A DNA stretch of 64,000 nucleotides, taken from assembly GCA_033961575.1 (NCBI GenBank), contig CM066733.1, forward strand, positions 133,970,421 through 134,034,420, in the 5' to 3' direction. The notes below the pieces were generated by a model. The model searched no databases and was not told the DNA's origin. It was given only the letters and a program-made list of their open reading frames with translations. This document shows positions 34,030 to 45,309 of the stretch, one piece after another; position 1 is the stretch's first letter, and each line of letters opens with the position of its first letter. The position numbers and the translations under genes were made by a program. The DNA comes from Aselliscus stoliczkanus (Eukaryota; Chordata; Mammalia; Chiroptera; Hipposideridae).

Positions 34030-34854
34030 TTCTGGGTGGTTGCCATAGGACTCTTTCAATAATTGGCAGATAATTCATGGTAACAGAAACTTTGTGTGTA
34101 GTTAGATGCAGTTGGGGTTGAAAAGGCAGGCCCTAGGAAGGGTCTGGGTTTTAGAAAAGCTGCTTTAATGTGGTGGCACAATAGGAGGTTAGAAAGGTCC
34201 CTGGCTGGGGTTTCCTAATGTCCTCCTTGCAGAGTCCAGGCTCTGTCTGTGGGGAAATGGAGACAGGAGAAAGGAACACTGATGGCTTCTCATAGGCAGC
34301 AGCGAGGCCCTTAGGGAAGGAGTGGGCTGCTGCTGGGAAGACGGTGAGCTTGTGGTCTGAACGTGGAGCTCCCATTGCTAACTTCACAGGACTTCACTCT
34401 CTCTCTATCCCTGAAAAATCCTTCTTAAGCAGTGCGTGATATAAATGTTTAATCACCTTTTCATGTTTTAGTTTATTAATTTTGACAAGGTGCCTGCATG
34501 ACCTGGCATGTAGTTTCATCACACCTTTGTGTGGCTTTGATCATTATTTGGATAAGGACGAAATGGGTGTAGACCATTCCCTAGATGGGAAACATGCAAT
34601 AATTAAGCACCTAATGACTGCTTTCTTGAGATGGACAGGAGTGAGAGCAGTACACAGGGCATGGATTCAACCAGAGCATGGATTGGTCATGCTAGAAGAA
34701 ATTAGGGCAGTTCTGTTTCCCAAACGTGTCACTTCTACCATAGGGGTACTGAACTGACTTTTGGTGTAAAGAAGAACATTTTTATTGGAATTGTTGTGTA
34801 TATATCATTAAATATGTTAGAAACACATAGTATAACCAGAGGGTAAGGGGAAGG
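34030..34854. other. No recognisable feature
   Basis: Unclassified. The 91-codon frame at 34482-34757 (plus) has no known domain. Confidence 0.3.
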
Positions 34855-35022
34855 AGGATAGTAAAATAGGGTAAAGGGGGTCAAATATATGGTGATGAGA
34901 GAATTGATTTTAGGTGATGAACATACAATGTAATACACAGAAGATGTGTTACAGTATTGTACACCTGAAACCTATGTAATTTTATTAACCATTGTCACCC
35001 CAATAAATTTTAATTAAAAAAA
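34855..35022 (+). repeat. LINE-1 3'-end fragment
   Basis: GGTGATGAACATACAATGTA, ATACACAGAAGATGTGTTAC, TGTACACCTGAAACCTATGT, TAACCATTGTCACCCCAATA then AATTTTAATTAAAAAAAG is the shared terminus of a laurasiatherian L1-type tail. Target duplication not resolved. Confidence 0.7.
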
Positions 35023-35104
35023 GAAATGCATAATATATTAAATTTGTTTGCTTAGAACAAGGCTAAAGAAATTAAGTTAAAAAAGGAAGTAGATTAAAAG
35101 AAGA

Positions 35105-35330
35105 GCTGTTATTACATGCTAACTGTGTGCCTATACTAAGTACTTTTTATGTAGTTCCTCATTTAATCTTCACAACCACCCTACGAGTTGAATTCCATTT
35201 TTACAGGAAACAAACTCGAAGCAAAGAAAAGTTGTATAACTAGCTCAAATTTACATTTATAAGGGGCAGATCTGCCTGAATCCAGACAAACCAGATCTGT
35301 CTGAATTTACATCTGGACTCCTAACACCAT
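35105..35330 (-). repeat. MIR SINE, minus strand
   Basis: ATGCTAACTGTGTGCCTATA, CTAAGTACTTTTTATGTAGT, TCATTTAATCTTCACAACCA, CCATTTTTACAGGAAACAAA and AACTAGCTCAAATTTACAT are ordered MIR landmarks. The tRNA-like end is rearranged by a short duplication of CAGATCTGCCTGAAT/CAGATCTGTCTGAAT. Confidence 0.8.
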
Positions 35331-35364
35331 GAGACAGAGCCCTCTAGAATGTAATCACCAACAT

Positions 35365-35462
35365 GAATTTCCCCACCAACAGAAGGGCTCTGTTTTTGTG
35401 GAGCCCCCAGCACAGAACATGGCCTCAATAATATTTGTTGAATGGATAAATGAATGAATACA
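35365..35462 (+). repeat. L2 3'-end
   Basis: CAACAGAAGGGCTCTGTTTT, GCCCCCAGCACAGAACATGG, CCTCAATAATATTTGTTGAA and TGGATAAATGAATGAATA. Confidence 0.75.
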
Positions 35463-35819
35463 TAACACATGGCTGATGCTGATGCTTCCAAAAATCCTAA
35501 GTTGGTATATGGACTCCTGAAGCTCAGAAAACCTTAACCTAGTTTAATGGTTTCAAAGTGCATTCTCAGGAACTACTCTATGATTCAAGCCACAGAGGAG
35601 CTTCCAGGGCTGCTGTGAAGGTAGAGAGGGTCAAAGGGCAGGCTTCCAGCACTTTCTCCCAGCTTGCACCAAGAGAGCTTCCCTTTAATCTATCATTGCC
35701 CCTCCTCTCACTTCAATTTTTTAGCAAGTCATTACTGCTGCTGCAATTAAAACAAAACAACAAAAAATAAAAAACAAACAAATAAAAAAAAACACAACAG
35801 AAACCTCCGGGTGATCTGG

Positions 35820-35935
35820 TGCAATAATATCATTATACAGAAACTGAGGGCCCAGAAAGTGAAAGGTTAGACAATGTCAGAACTTGAAGCCAGTCTTTCT
35901 GAACCTTTGTCCAGTGCTTATTTCATCATGCTGAG
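35820..35935 (-). repeat. MIR SINE fragment, minus strand
   Basis: ATCATTATACAGAAACTGAG, GGCCCAGAAAGTGAAAGGTT, TCAGAACTTGAAGCCAGTCT and TTTGTCCAGTGCTTATTTCA are MIR core to 3' landmarks. Confidence 0.65.
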
Positions 35936-36602
35936 AAAGCTGTTTGAAGCATGTTGGAAAAAAGCAATGTAGTATGATCACTGTATCTAGTATGCAGAGA
36001 AATAGCTGTAGGGACCAACCCTGACCTACATAAAGATGACTTTGAATGCTGGGCATTCCCCTGTATAAACATATCTTACGTGAGGCCAGTTCTCATTATG
36101 TACTTCTACATGAAGAACAGGTAATTTGGAAGTACAAATTTAGGAAGTGTAGGTAGAATTCTCCAATCTGATTTTTAAAAAATGTTTCAGTACACAATGT
36201 AACAAAATCTATTGCTCAAAAAAATATGAATAAATCATAGTTCAAACCCTACACATAGATAAAAGATAACATTCTTACACAATACATGAGTACAAGACGA
36301 ACTATAGACAAAAAGTGACAAATTCAGCAAAGGGAAGAAATTACTTCTAAATGGGGTGGCATGAAGGCTTCAAGGTGTCAGCAACTCTCGAGGGGACCTT
36401 GAAGGATTGGTAGGGTCCAAACATTCATAATATAGGAATGGGGAAGACTTTGGGGAACATGGGGAAGGATTTTGGAAACAGATTTATGATTGAACTGGGG
36501 TGTTGGGCTGGGTGGGTGGTGAATAGAAATATCCTTGGGGCGGAATTTCTGTTACACCATTTATGAGAAATAAGTGATGGGAAAGAAGTTTTTGCTTTAA
36601 AG

Positions 36603-39600
36603 GGATGGAATAAGATATTTCAAGCAAACGGAAGTGAGAAAAAAGCTGGAGTAGCAATACTTATTTCAGGCAAAATAGACTTTAAAATGAAGACTACAAT
36701 AAAAGACAAAGAAGGGCACTACATAATAATAAAGGGATTAATTCAACAAGAGGACATAACCCTAGTAAACAGCTATGCACCCAATATAGGAGCTCCTAAA
36801 TATAGAAAACAGATTTTGACAGACATAAAGACAGAGATCAACAGTAACACTATCATAGTAGGGGACTTCAAGACTAAATTGTCACCAATGCACAGATCCT
36901 CCAGACAGAAAATAAACACGGACATAGTGGCCTTAAATGACACTTTAGACCAGCTGGATTTAATTGATATTTTTAGAGCATTTCATCCCAAAGTTATAAA
37001 ACATACATTTTTCTCAAGTGCACATGGAACATTTTCCAAGATAGACCACATGTTAGGCCACAAAACAAGTCTCAACAAATTTAAGAAGATTGAGATCATA
37101 TCAAGTGTCTTCTCTGACCACAATGCTATGAAACTAGAAATCAATTATAAGAAGAAATCTGGACAGCTTACAAATACATGGAGGCTAAATAACATGTTAC
37201 TAAATAGTGAGTGGGTCAAAAATGAGATCAAGGAAGAAATCAAAAGATACCTCAAGACAAATGAAAATGAAAACACCACAACCCAAAATCTCTGGGATGC
37301 AGCGAAAGCAGTCCTAAGAGGGAAGTTCATAGCAGTGCAGGCCTACCTAAAGAAGGAAGAAAAATGTCAAATCAACAGACTATCTTTACACCTAAGGGAA
37401 CTCGAAAAATACAGCAAAACAGCAAAACAGCCTAAAAGGAGTATAAGGAAGGAAATACTAAAGACCAGAACAGAAATAAATGAAATAGAGAACAAAAAAA
37501 AATACAAAAGATCAATGAAACAAGAGTTGGTTTTTTGAAAAGATAAACAAAATTGACAATCCCTTAGTCAGACTTACCAAGAAAAAGAGGGAGAGGACCC
37601 AAATTAATAAAATCAGAAATGAAAGAGAAGTGACAATAGATACCAGAAAATTTAAGAAAATACTTTCTTAAAGAAAATTTAAGAAAATACTTTCTTAAAG
37701 AAAATTTAAGAAAATACTTTCTTAAAGAAAATTTAAGAAAATACTTTCTTAAAGAAAATTTAAGAAAATACTTTCTTAAAGAAAATTTAAGAAAATACTT
37801 TCTTAAAGAAAATTTAAGAAAATACTTTCTTAAAGAAAATTTAAGAAAATACTTTCTTAAAGAAAATTTAAGAAAATATTTTCTTAAAGAAAATTTTAAG
37901 AAAATACTATGAGCAACTCTGTGCTAACAAATTCGACAATCTGGAAGAAATGGATAAATTTCTAGAAGCATACAATCTACCAAGTCTGAACCAAAAAGAA
38001 ACAGAAACTCTGAACAGACTGATTACTGCCAAAGAAATTGAATCAGTAATCAACAGTCTTCCAACAAACAAAAGCCGTGGACCAGATGGCTTCACAGGTG
38101 AATTTTACAAAACATTCAAAAAAGAATTAATACCTATTCTCCTCAAACTATTCCAAAAAATACAGAAGGAGGGAAGGCTCCCAAACTCTTTCTATGAAGC
38201 CACTATCACCCTGATTCCTAAGTCAGACAAAGATATTACAAAAAAGGAAAACTACAGGCCGATATCCCTAATGAACATAGATGCAAAAATTCTCAACAAA
38301 ATACTAGCAAACCGAATTCAGCATCTCATTAAAAAGATCATACACCACGATCAAGTGGGATTCATTCTTGGTATGCAAGGTTGGTTCAATATCTGCAAAT
38401 CAATTAGCATAATACATCACATTAACAAAATGAAAAATAAAAATCATATGATCATATCAATAGAGGCAGAAAAAGCATTTGATAAAATCTAGCAGTCATT
38501 TGTGATAAAAACTCTTAGCAAAGTGAGAATAGTGGGGTCATATCTCAACATAATAAAAGCCATATATGATAAGCCCACAGCAAATATCGTACTCAATGGG
38601 GAAAGGCTAAAAGCTTTCCCCTTAAGATCAGGAACAAGACAAGGCTGCCCACTTTCACCACTTCTATTTAACATAGTTCTGGAAGTTCTAGCCACAGCAA
38701 TCAGACAAGGAAATGAAATAAATGGCATCCAAATTGGAAAAGAGGAAGTAAAATTGTCATTATATACAGATGACATGATACTATATATACAGAATCCCAA
38801 AGACTCCACCAAAAATCTGCTAGAACTGATAAACAAATTTGGTAAGGTAGCAGGATACAAAATAAATATTCAGAAATCAGTTGCATTTGTATATACCAAT
38901 AATAAACTATCAGAAGATGAAATCAGAAAATCAATTCCTTTTACAATTGTTTTAAAAACAATAGAATATCTAGGAATCAATTTAACTAAATAAGTAAAAG
39001 ACCTGTACTCAGAAAATTATGAGACACTGAAGAGAGAAATCAAAGAAGATACAAATAAGTGGAAATACATACCATGCTCATGGATAGGAAGAATTAACAT
39101 AGTTAAAATGTCAATACTACTTAAGGCAATATATAGATTCAATGCAATTCTAATCAACCTACCAAGGACATTTTTCTCAGAAATAGAACATAGAATCCTA
39201 AAATTTACATGGAGCCACAAAAGCCCCTGAATAGCCACAGCAATGTTGAGAAATAAGAACAAAGTGGGAGGCATCATGCTACCTGACATCAAAACATACT
39301 ACAAGGCTACAGTAATCAAAACAGTATGGTACTGTCATAAAAACAGACACATAGACCAATGGAATAGAATAGAGAGCCCAGGAATAAACCTATCCATATA
39401 TGGTCATTTAATCTATGACAATGGAAGCAAGAATTTACAATGGAGTAAAAATAGTCTATTTAATAAATGGTGCTGGGAAAATTGGACTGACATGTGCAAA
39501 AAATGAAAATGGACCACCTACTTACACCATATACGAGAACAAACTCAAAATGGATTAAAGACTTAAATGTAAGACCTGAATCCATAAAACTCCTAGAAGA

Positions 39601-40268
39601 AAACATAGGGAGTAAGTTTGCAGACATTACCCTGAGTAATATTTTTACTGATATATCCCCTCGTGCAAGGGAAATAAAAGAAAAATGAACATATGGGATT
39701 ACATCAAACTTAAAAGTTTTTTCACAGCAAAGGAAATCATCAATAAAACAAAAAGGCAGCCTGCTGAATGGGAGAAGGTATTTGCCAACGATATATCTGA
39801 TAAGGGGTTAATATCCAAAATTTATAAAACACTCATGAAACTCAATACCAAAAAAACAACCCAATTAAAAAATAGGAAGAAGATATGAAGAGGCATTTCT
39901 CTAAAGAGGACATACAGATGGCCAACAGGCATATGAAAAAATGTTCAACCTCACTAATCATCATAGAAATGCAAATAAAAACCACAATGAGATACCACCT
40001 CATTCTGGGCAGAATGGCTATCATCAATAAATCAACAAACAAGAAGTGCTGGTGAGGGTGTGGAGAAAAGGGAATCCTGGTGCACTGTTGGTGGGACTGC
40101 AAATTGGTGCAGCCATTATGGAAATCAGTATGGAGGTATCTCAAAAAACTGGAAATGGAAGTACTGTATGACCCAGCAATTCAACTCTTGGGTATCTACC
40201 CAGAAGAATCCAACACACTAATTCGAAGCCAAGACTTGGAAACAACCGAAATGCCCATCGGTAGATGA
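36603..40268 (+). pseudogene. Broken L1 ORF2 (endonuclease/reverse transcriptase) pseudogene
   Basis: In intact L1, ORF2p is a cytoplasmic endonuclease and reverse transcriptase that copies its own RNA into genomic DNA. Here the frame opens at the truncation with [10 protein letters not shown], and its first stop lies at 37538. The endonuclease piece keeps [10 protein letters not shown], but the GDFN motif reads GDFKTKLS, losing the Asn. A frameshift in the A-run near 37493-37502 precedes the normal [10 protein letters not shown] stretch. A minisatellite (37645-37909) follows. The frame resumes at 37905 as [10 protein letters not shown], reads [22 protein letters not shown] and GWFNICKSI, stops at TAG 38490, reopens at 38502 with [14 protein letters not shown], and shows LYTDDMILY where L1 has LFADDM. 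It stops again at 38993 and 39228. The C-terminal [13 protein letters not shown], from the cysteine-rich end, survives. It is inactive beyond doubt. Confidence 0.97.
37645..37909. repeat. 27-bp palindromic minisatellite inside the L1
   Basis: About 9.7 copies of a 27-bp unit: landmark TACTTTCTTA at 37661, 37688, 37715, 37742, 37769, 37796, 37823 and 37850 is spaced exactly 27 bp. A ninth variant (TATTTTCTTA) sits at 37877. The last partial copy has one extra T. Each unit joins two short perfect inverted repeats: TTAAGAAA-ATAC-TTTCTTAA and, across the junction, TTTCTTAAA-GAAAA-TTTAAGAAA. Most units are identical, so the expansion is recent compared with the L1. Flanking L1 needs only a single unit-like segment here. 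Confidence 0.98.
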
Positions 40269-40999
40269 CTGGATTAAGAAATGGTGGTACATTTGTACAA
40301 TGGAGTATTACGCAACTATAAAGAAGAATGAAATCATACCATTTGCAACAACATGGATGGACCTAGAGACTATTATATTAAGTGAAATAAGTCAGTTGGA
40401 GAAAGACAAATACCATATGATCTCACTTATATGTGGAATCTGAAAAACTGAATGAATGAGCGAAGTAAACAGAAACAGTCTCATAGATATAGAGGAAAAA
40501 CAGCGTTGCTAGTTGGGAGGGGGGTGGGGATGAGGGAGAAGGGGAAGGGATTAGACAGCAAAAACAGGCAACTACAATATTGCCACAGGGATATGAAAGA
40601 CAGGGGAATATAATAATGCTGTAATAATTTTGGAGGGTGTCAGATGGTCACATGTCTTGTTAAGGAGACCTTCATGGATGGAATAGAGGCTTGATTACTG
40701 CACTGTATTCCTGAAACTGATGTTATATAATATTGTATGCCAACTGTAATTGAATATATAGATAGTCACGGGTTGTGGATTATACTGTGGAAGGGAGTCA
40801 AAGGAATTGTAATAGATATGTATGATATGGTGGGGAGGAGTGGGGTGGTGAATTGGGGGAAGGGGGTTGTCACTTTGAGGGGTTAAAAAGTATAACTATT
40901 GCACTGTGTTGTACACCTGAAGCTAATTTTTAAAAAAAAATGTTTATTTCACAATAAAAGAATAAAAGAATAAATAAAAGAAGTTTTTACTTTAAATAT

Positions 41000-41330
41000 T
41001 GTAGAAATCAAAGAGACATGCATTATTATCAATAATAATAATGTTATTATTTCAAACTATAGTTTCCTTCAACTCTATGCAATAGAAAATATTTATTATT
41101 CTTTAAGATCTATAATTGTTTTAAAAACACATATTGGTCCAATTTTCTGGAATAAATATGAATTTTTAAAGGTAAATCAATTTTAAAAATCCAAACCATA
41201 CTTTTAAAATTAATTAATTAATTAATGACGATGACCTATTCCAGATTCTAGAAGTCATCTACATTCCTTGGCTCATGGCCTGTTCCACTGTCTTCAAAGC
41301 CAGAAGCATAAAAACTTTAAACATATCTCT
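41000..41330. other. AT-rich spacer
   Basis: No gene. Contains a short (ATTA)n run near 41208-41226. Confidence 0.4.
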
Positions 41331-41348
41331 CTCATTTTGATATTTCTT

Positions 41349-41798
41349 TTTTTTTTTTTTAAAGATTTTATTGGGGGAATTGGAGCGGGGACAGTGTTGG
41401 GGAATCGGGGAAGGAGAACAGACAAGTTGCTGTCTTTTTGTTCTTCAGTCTAGTTGCGGAGGACGTTGCTTCACTAGCCCATGTTGGTATCGTCATTGCA
41501 CTCTTCCCAGATGAGGCAGATCGGTCGCCGGCCTCTGGATGTCGCTCACCGCGGCTATTGGCAGCTCACGCTGGCTGCCAGCCGCTCACGCTGGCTGCGG
41601 CCACTCACTGTAGCCTATGGCAGTCCACTGCAGCAGGGGCTGCAGCCTATACCATTGCCGGGGCTCACACAGCCCAGCTCCAGGTGGAGCTGTTGTTAGC
41701 TGTAGAGGTCAGTGTCACTGGCCCTCATACGTGGGATCCGAACCAGGGCCACCAGCATCCCAAAACCAGCTCTTAACCAATGCGCCACTTGGCCAGCC
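41349..41798 (-). mobile_element. Long tRNA-derived SINE, minus strand, copy 2
   Basis: Target duplication CTCATTTTGATATTTCTT (41331-41348 and 41799-41816). T-rich tail, AAGATTTTATTGGGGGAATT, the shared body (GTTCTTCAGTCTAGTTGCGG, TCGTCATTGCACTCTTCCCA, CCACTGCAGCAGGGGCTGCA, CAGCTCCAGGTGGAGCTGTT), then GAGGTCAGTGTCACTGGCCC and the tRNA-like head at the right end. Very similar to copies 1, 3 and 6. Confidence 0.95.
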
Positions 41799-41816
41799 CT
41801 CATTTTGATATTTCTT

Positions 41817-42955
41817 CTTGTCTTTTATAAGGACCCTGTGATTACATTGGTCCACCCAGATAATCAAAAGCAATATCCCGTCTCCAGATTCATGTTTTAA
41901 TCACATATCAAAGTCCCTTTCTCCATATCAGATAACATAATCCTAGGTTCCATGGGATATGCCATGGATATGTTTGAGTTGCCATTGTTCTGCCTACCAC
42001 AAAGGAGGGAGCAGGAAAGAGTGAAAGTTTGTTCTGTTTGTCATTCCCACATAAGAAAGTAGTTTTATACTTTAGATATATATTTTTATTTCAATTTTAT
42101 TAAGTAGAAATATTATCAAAAAATAACCAAAAAAAGAATACTGAGAATGCCAAGTAAGTTGTTTGTATTATAGTTTTCTAAATTGCTCTGATAAATATTT
42201 ACAAATGTCTAAGCTAAATAACAATCTATTTTTATGTCAGTGTTTCATGCATCCATTTGAGAGTTTTTCCAAGAATTACGGAAAATATTTTTCCTGTTAA
42301 AGCCTAATTTCCCCAAGTTTATTTTTTTAAATCTTTATTTACCTAGATACAAACTCATTTAAAACAGAAACAAGATAATGTAAAGATGTAAAAATGTATT
42401 GTGAAAGTCTTTATTCAAGGAAAAATGTATTGGGAATCATCTTACTATTTTAGGGACTTCAATAACAGGTATTTGATAGGGCCCAGGACCAAATTCTCTA
42501 CATTTTTCAAGTTTGACAGTTAGGATGATTTGCAATGAGAGCTGCTTAGAGACAAACACAAATGGAAAATAATATATTTTGAAATTTACTTTGTAATTCT
42601 GACCATTTTACATTGAATTCTGTTCTAAATAATCATTATAAGACAAAAACACTGCCAAATTTCATGCCCTTTTTTGGGGAAACAAAGCCCATTTTAAATA
42701 TAATTAACCATTGAAGGTTAAGTTCTACACGGGCTTTATTCTAATCCAAATCATATTTTAAATGAACTGGAGATTTTGTTATTAATGTAATCATATTGTG
42801 AATTTTTGTTATTGTTAAATAACATGTAACTATATATAGAAATTGCTAGGTTTGTGTTTTAGAGGAAACAGGACTTGATACATTCATTCTAAAAGAATAA
42901 TTTGTATGATTACTAAGAAAATTCAGAAAAGATAAGTAATGAGGGAAAAGTACTG
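41817..42955. other. No recognisable feature
   Basis: AT-rich (poly-A/T dominated) sequence without an identifiable gene or repeat. Confidence 0.35.
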
Positions 42956-42959
42956 AATA

Positions 42960-43965
42960 TTAAAATAAATAAAAACCTTAATAAAATAGCATTATACTCA
43001 CATTATAATAGACATACATAAATGGAACCAAAAACAGATAATAGCCTGTAAGAGGATTTTATATATGATAAAGAGGTGTATGCGTTTTCTAGGGCTACTG
43101 TAATGAAGTGCCACAAACTGAGTGTCTTAAAACCACAGAAATTTTTCTCTCACAGTTCTGGAGGCTAGAAGACCGAAATCAAGGTGTCAGAAGGGTAGTG
43201 CTCCCTCTGAAGAGTCTAAGGAAGACTCCTTCCTTGCCCCTCCTAGCTCTTGATGGTTGTTGACAATCCTTGGTGTTCCTTGGCTTGTGACAATCTCTCC
43301 CTCCACCTTCACATGACCACCTTCTCCCTGTGTGTCTCAGTCTTCACATGGCGTTCTCCTCTCTGTGTCTGTTTCTTTCCTTCTTATAAGAACAAGAGTC
43401 ATGTTGGATTAAGGACCCACCCTGCTTCAGCATGACCTCATCGGAACTAATTACATCTGCAATGACTATTTCCAAATAAGGCCATTCTCAGGTACTGGGG
43501 GTTAGGACTTCAACATATCTTTCTGGGGGACACATTTCAATCTATAATGGGTGGTATATAAAATAGGGAAAGAAATGATTGCTCAATAAATGACAATTTG
43601 TTAACTCTTTAGGGAAAAAAATAAAACTGGATGAATACCTTACACTTTAGCCCCCCAAAAATTTCAATTGGATTAAAGTTAAATGTAGAATATGAAAAAG
43701 TAAATGAGAAAAATAGAAGAAAAATTACTGCTTCTTAGGAGGTCAAAGATTCTAACTATAGAAGCAGTAGTAGATGTTTGTAAACATCTAAATTTGTCAA
43801 AAACCCTTAAAAATTAAAATGAAAAAACAACAACAACAAATGCTAAAGCAGGGAGGACATTTGCAATAAATATGACAAACATGCAAAATTCTTCAAACTC
43901 AATAAGAAATATTACTAACACCTTAATAGAATAAAAAAGGACAGAATTATGAGCAGTTAATATAT
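42960..43965 (+). repeat. Old L1M fragment (ORF2 region), plus strand, split by MLT1
   Basis: Left half: GGAACCAAAAACAGATAATA and GATTTTATATATGATAAAGA. Right half, after the MLT1: GATTGCTCAATAAATGACAA, TTTCAATTGGATTAAAGTTA, ACATTTGCAATAAATATGAC. These are successive positions of a diverged L1 ORF2 C-terminal coding region. Frame lost. Confidence 0.65.
43079..43550 (-). repeat. MLT1 (MaLR) solo LTR, minus strand
   Basis: GCGTTTTCTAGGGCTACTGT, ACCACAGAAATTTTTCTCTC, ACAGTTCTGGAGGCTAGAAG, TCTTATAAGAACAAGAGTCA, CCACCCTGCTTCAGCATGAC CTCAT-type block, GGGTTAGGACTTCAACATAT and CACATTTCAATCTATAATG are reverse-complement MLT1 landmarks. It is longer than the other copies (about 470 bp, MLT1C-like). 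Confidence 0.85.
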
Positions 43966-43984
43966 TCTAACCAGACTTCCGTCT

Positions 43985-45295
43985 CCAACTCGCCACTGAA
44001 ACTGTTCTTGCCAAGGTGATGAGTGTTAACTAAATCCTCAGTCCTTGCTTTACTTGGTTTATCCTCATGCATAATTTGACACTGATCCCACACTCTTGGA
44101 AATACTCTGTTCACTTGGTTTCTGCAATACCATACCCTCTTGGTTTGTATCCAGGCTATGCAACATCCTTCTCAACTCTTTCCTAGCTCTGTAAATGGCA
44201 TCATCTTCCACATGGTTTGCTCTGGCCAAAAACCTGGGGGTCATTGCTGATTTCTCTACTTTGTGCAATACTACATTCAATCTATTGGCAAATTCTGTCC
44301 CTTCAAAATATATCCTGAATCCAATCACTTCTCCATCTTCTATCCTGGGCTGCTCCAAAAGCCTCCTAACTGGTCTCCCAGTCTTGTTCCCTACAAATAA
44401 GTCCCCACAAAGCAGCCAGAAGTTGTTCCTTTCCAACAGGGAATGCAAACACAAGGACACAAGGTACAAATTTAAAAGAAATTTTTTAAAATAAAAAAAT
44501 AAAATTTAAAGTTAAAACAATTTTTAATTCTCAAAAGAGAATAAGTAATGTGAAAACAGCCTCTCCCTTCCTGTCCCTTCACCCACCTAGTTCCTTTTTC
44601 CAGAGACTACCAGTTTTTTGCATTTCCTTCCGGAGTTATCCTATGAATTCACCAGCATATTCATTTCTTTCCACGTAGATTCCAGAATACTATATACAAT
44701 GTTCTGCATCTTGCTTTTTCAGAATGCTCTTCTAAAGACCTAAATCCGATCAGATTGCTCTACTGCTTAAAACTCTGTAATGGCTTCCCATTATACTTAG
44801 AATAAAATCCACATGGTCCCCACATGCTCTGAGCAAGGCCCCATGTGCTCGGGCCCTGGTCCACCCCATCTATTAACATCAATTATTTCATACGAACACC
44901 TTGAGCTTCCTGATGTTCTTTGAGTATGACAGGCTGTTTCTCTCCTCTGGGCCTCTACTCACCCTGTTCCTCTGCACTTGGACTGCTGCTTGCTCCCCAT
45001 TTTTCTCTCCTTTATGTCATCAAGGTTTCTGCTCAGATGTGACCTTATTAGAGAGAGGCTCTCCCAGATCCTTAGCACCCTTACCTACACCCTTACAACC
45101 TTTCTCCCTTGCCTTGCTTTAGTTTTCTTCACAGCTTTTCTTCTTCCCTGAGATTATGTTTACTGATTTAGTATTTGTTTCCCTATGTAGAATGTAAGCT
45201 CCATGAGGGAGGTACTTTGCTCACTACTGTATGTCCAGGCCTGTGGCTACGCCTGGTGTTTGGTGGCACTCATAAATAGTAGCTGAACAGAATAA
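43985..45295 (+). mobile_element. L2 (LINE-2) 3' half, plus strand, split by an L1M piece
   Basis: First part: AAAACCTGGGGGTCATTGCT, TATTGGCAAATTCTGTCCCT, CCTCCTAACTGGTCTCCCAG. Second part, after about 250 bp of foreign sequence: ACCTAAATCCGATCAGATTG, CTGTAATGGCTTCCCATTAT, AGGTTTCTGCTCAGATGTGA, GAGAGGCTCTCCCAGATCCT, AATGTAAGCTCCATGAGGGA and TGGCACTCATAAATAGTAGC (the L2 terminus). The minus-strand 134-codon frame here (44065-44469) is antisense to L2 and not a gene. Confidence 0.85.
44470..44725 (-). repeat. L1M 3'-region fragment inside L2, minus strand
   Basis: CAGCCTCTCCCTTCCTGTCC, CACCCACCTAGTTCCTTTTT, CCAGAGACTACCAGTTTTTT and TTCCGGAGTTATCCTATGAA resemble antisense L1M 3' UTR. It separates the two consistent L2 halves. 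Confidence 0.55.
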
Positions 45296-45309
45296 TGAAA
45301 ATACGATGT

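Larger units (their letters stand above)
36602..40976 (+). mobile_element. LINE-1 insertion, 5' truncated, dead
   Basis: Flanked by a 20-bp target duplication, AAAGAAGTTTTTGCTTTAAA (36582-36601) and the same with G to A (40977-40996). About 4.4 kb. It begins inside the ORF2 endonuclease domain (no 5' UTR, ORF1 or endonuclease N-terminus). It carries the rest of ORF2 and a 3' UTR of about 700 bp with a G-rich tract near 40515-40550, ending TTGTACACCTGAAGCTAATT, then an A-rich tail of (AATAAAAG)-like units. The ATTAAGTGAAATAAGTCAGT block near 40378 is typical of L1 3' ends. One mismatch in the duplication and several stops show a moderately old, inactive copy. Confidence 0.97.

Noticed and set aside
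37645..37909. CRISPR-like array
   Set aside because: The repeat is directly tandem without unique spacers, in a mammalian L1; it is a minisatellite.
36602..40976. Potentially active LINE-1
   Set aside because: It lacks the 5' UTR, ORF1 and endonuclease N-terminus, and ORF2 has a frameshift and stops at 38490, 38991 and 39228.
44065..44469. 134-codon minus-strand frame as a protein gene
   Set aside because: Antisense to a diverged L2 element, with no recognisable domain and a competing frame on the other strand.
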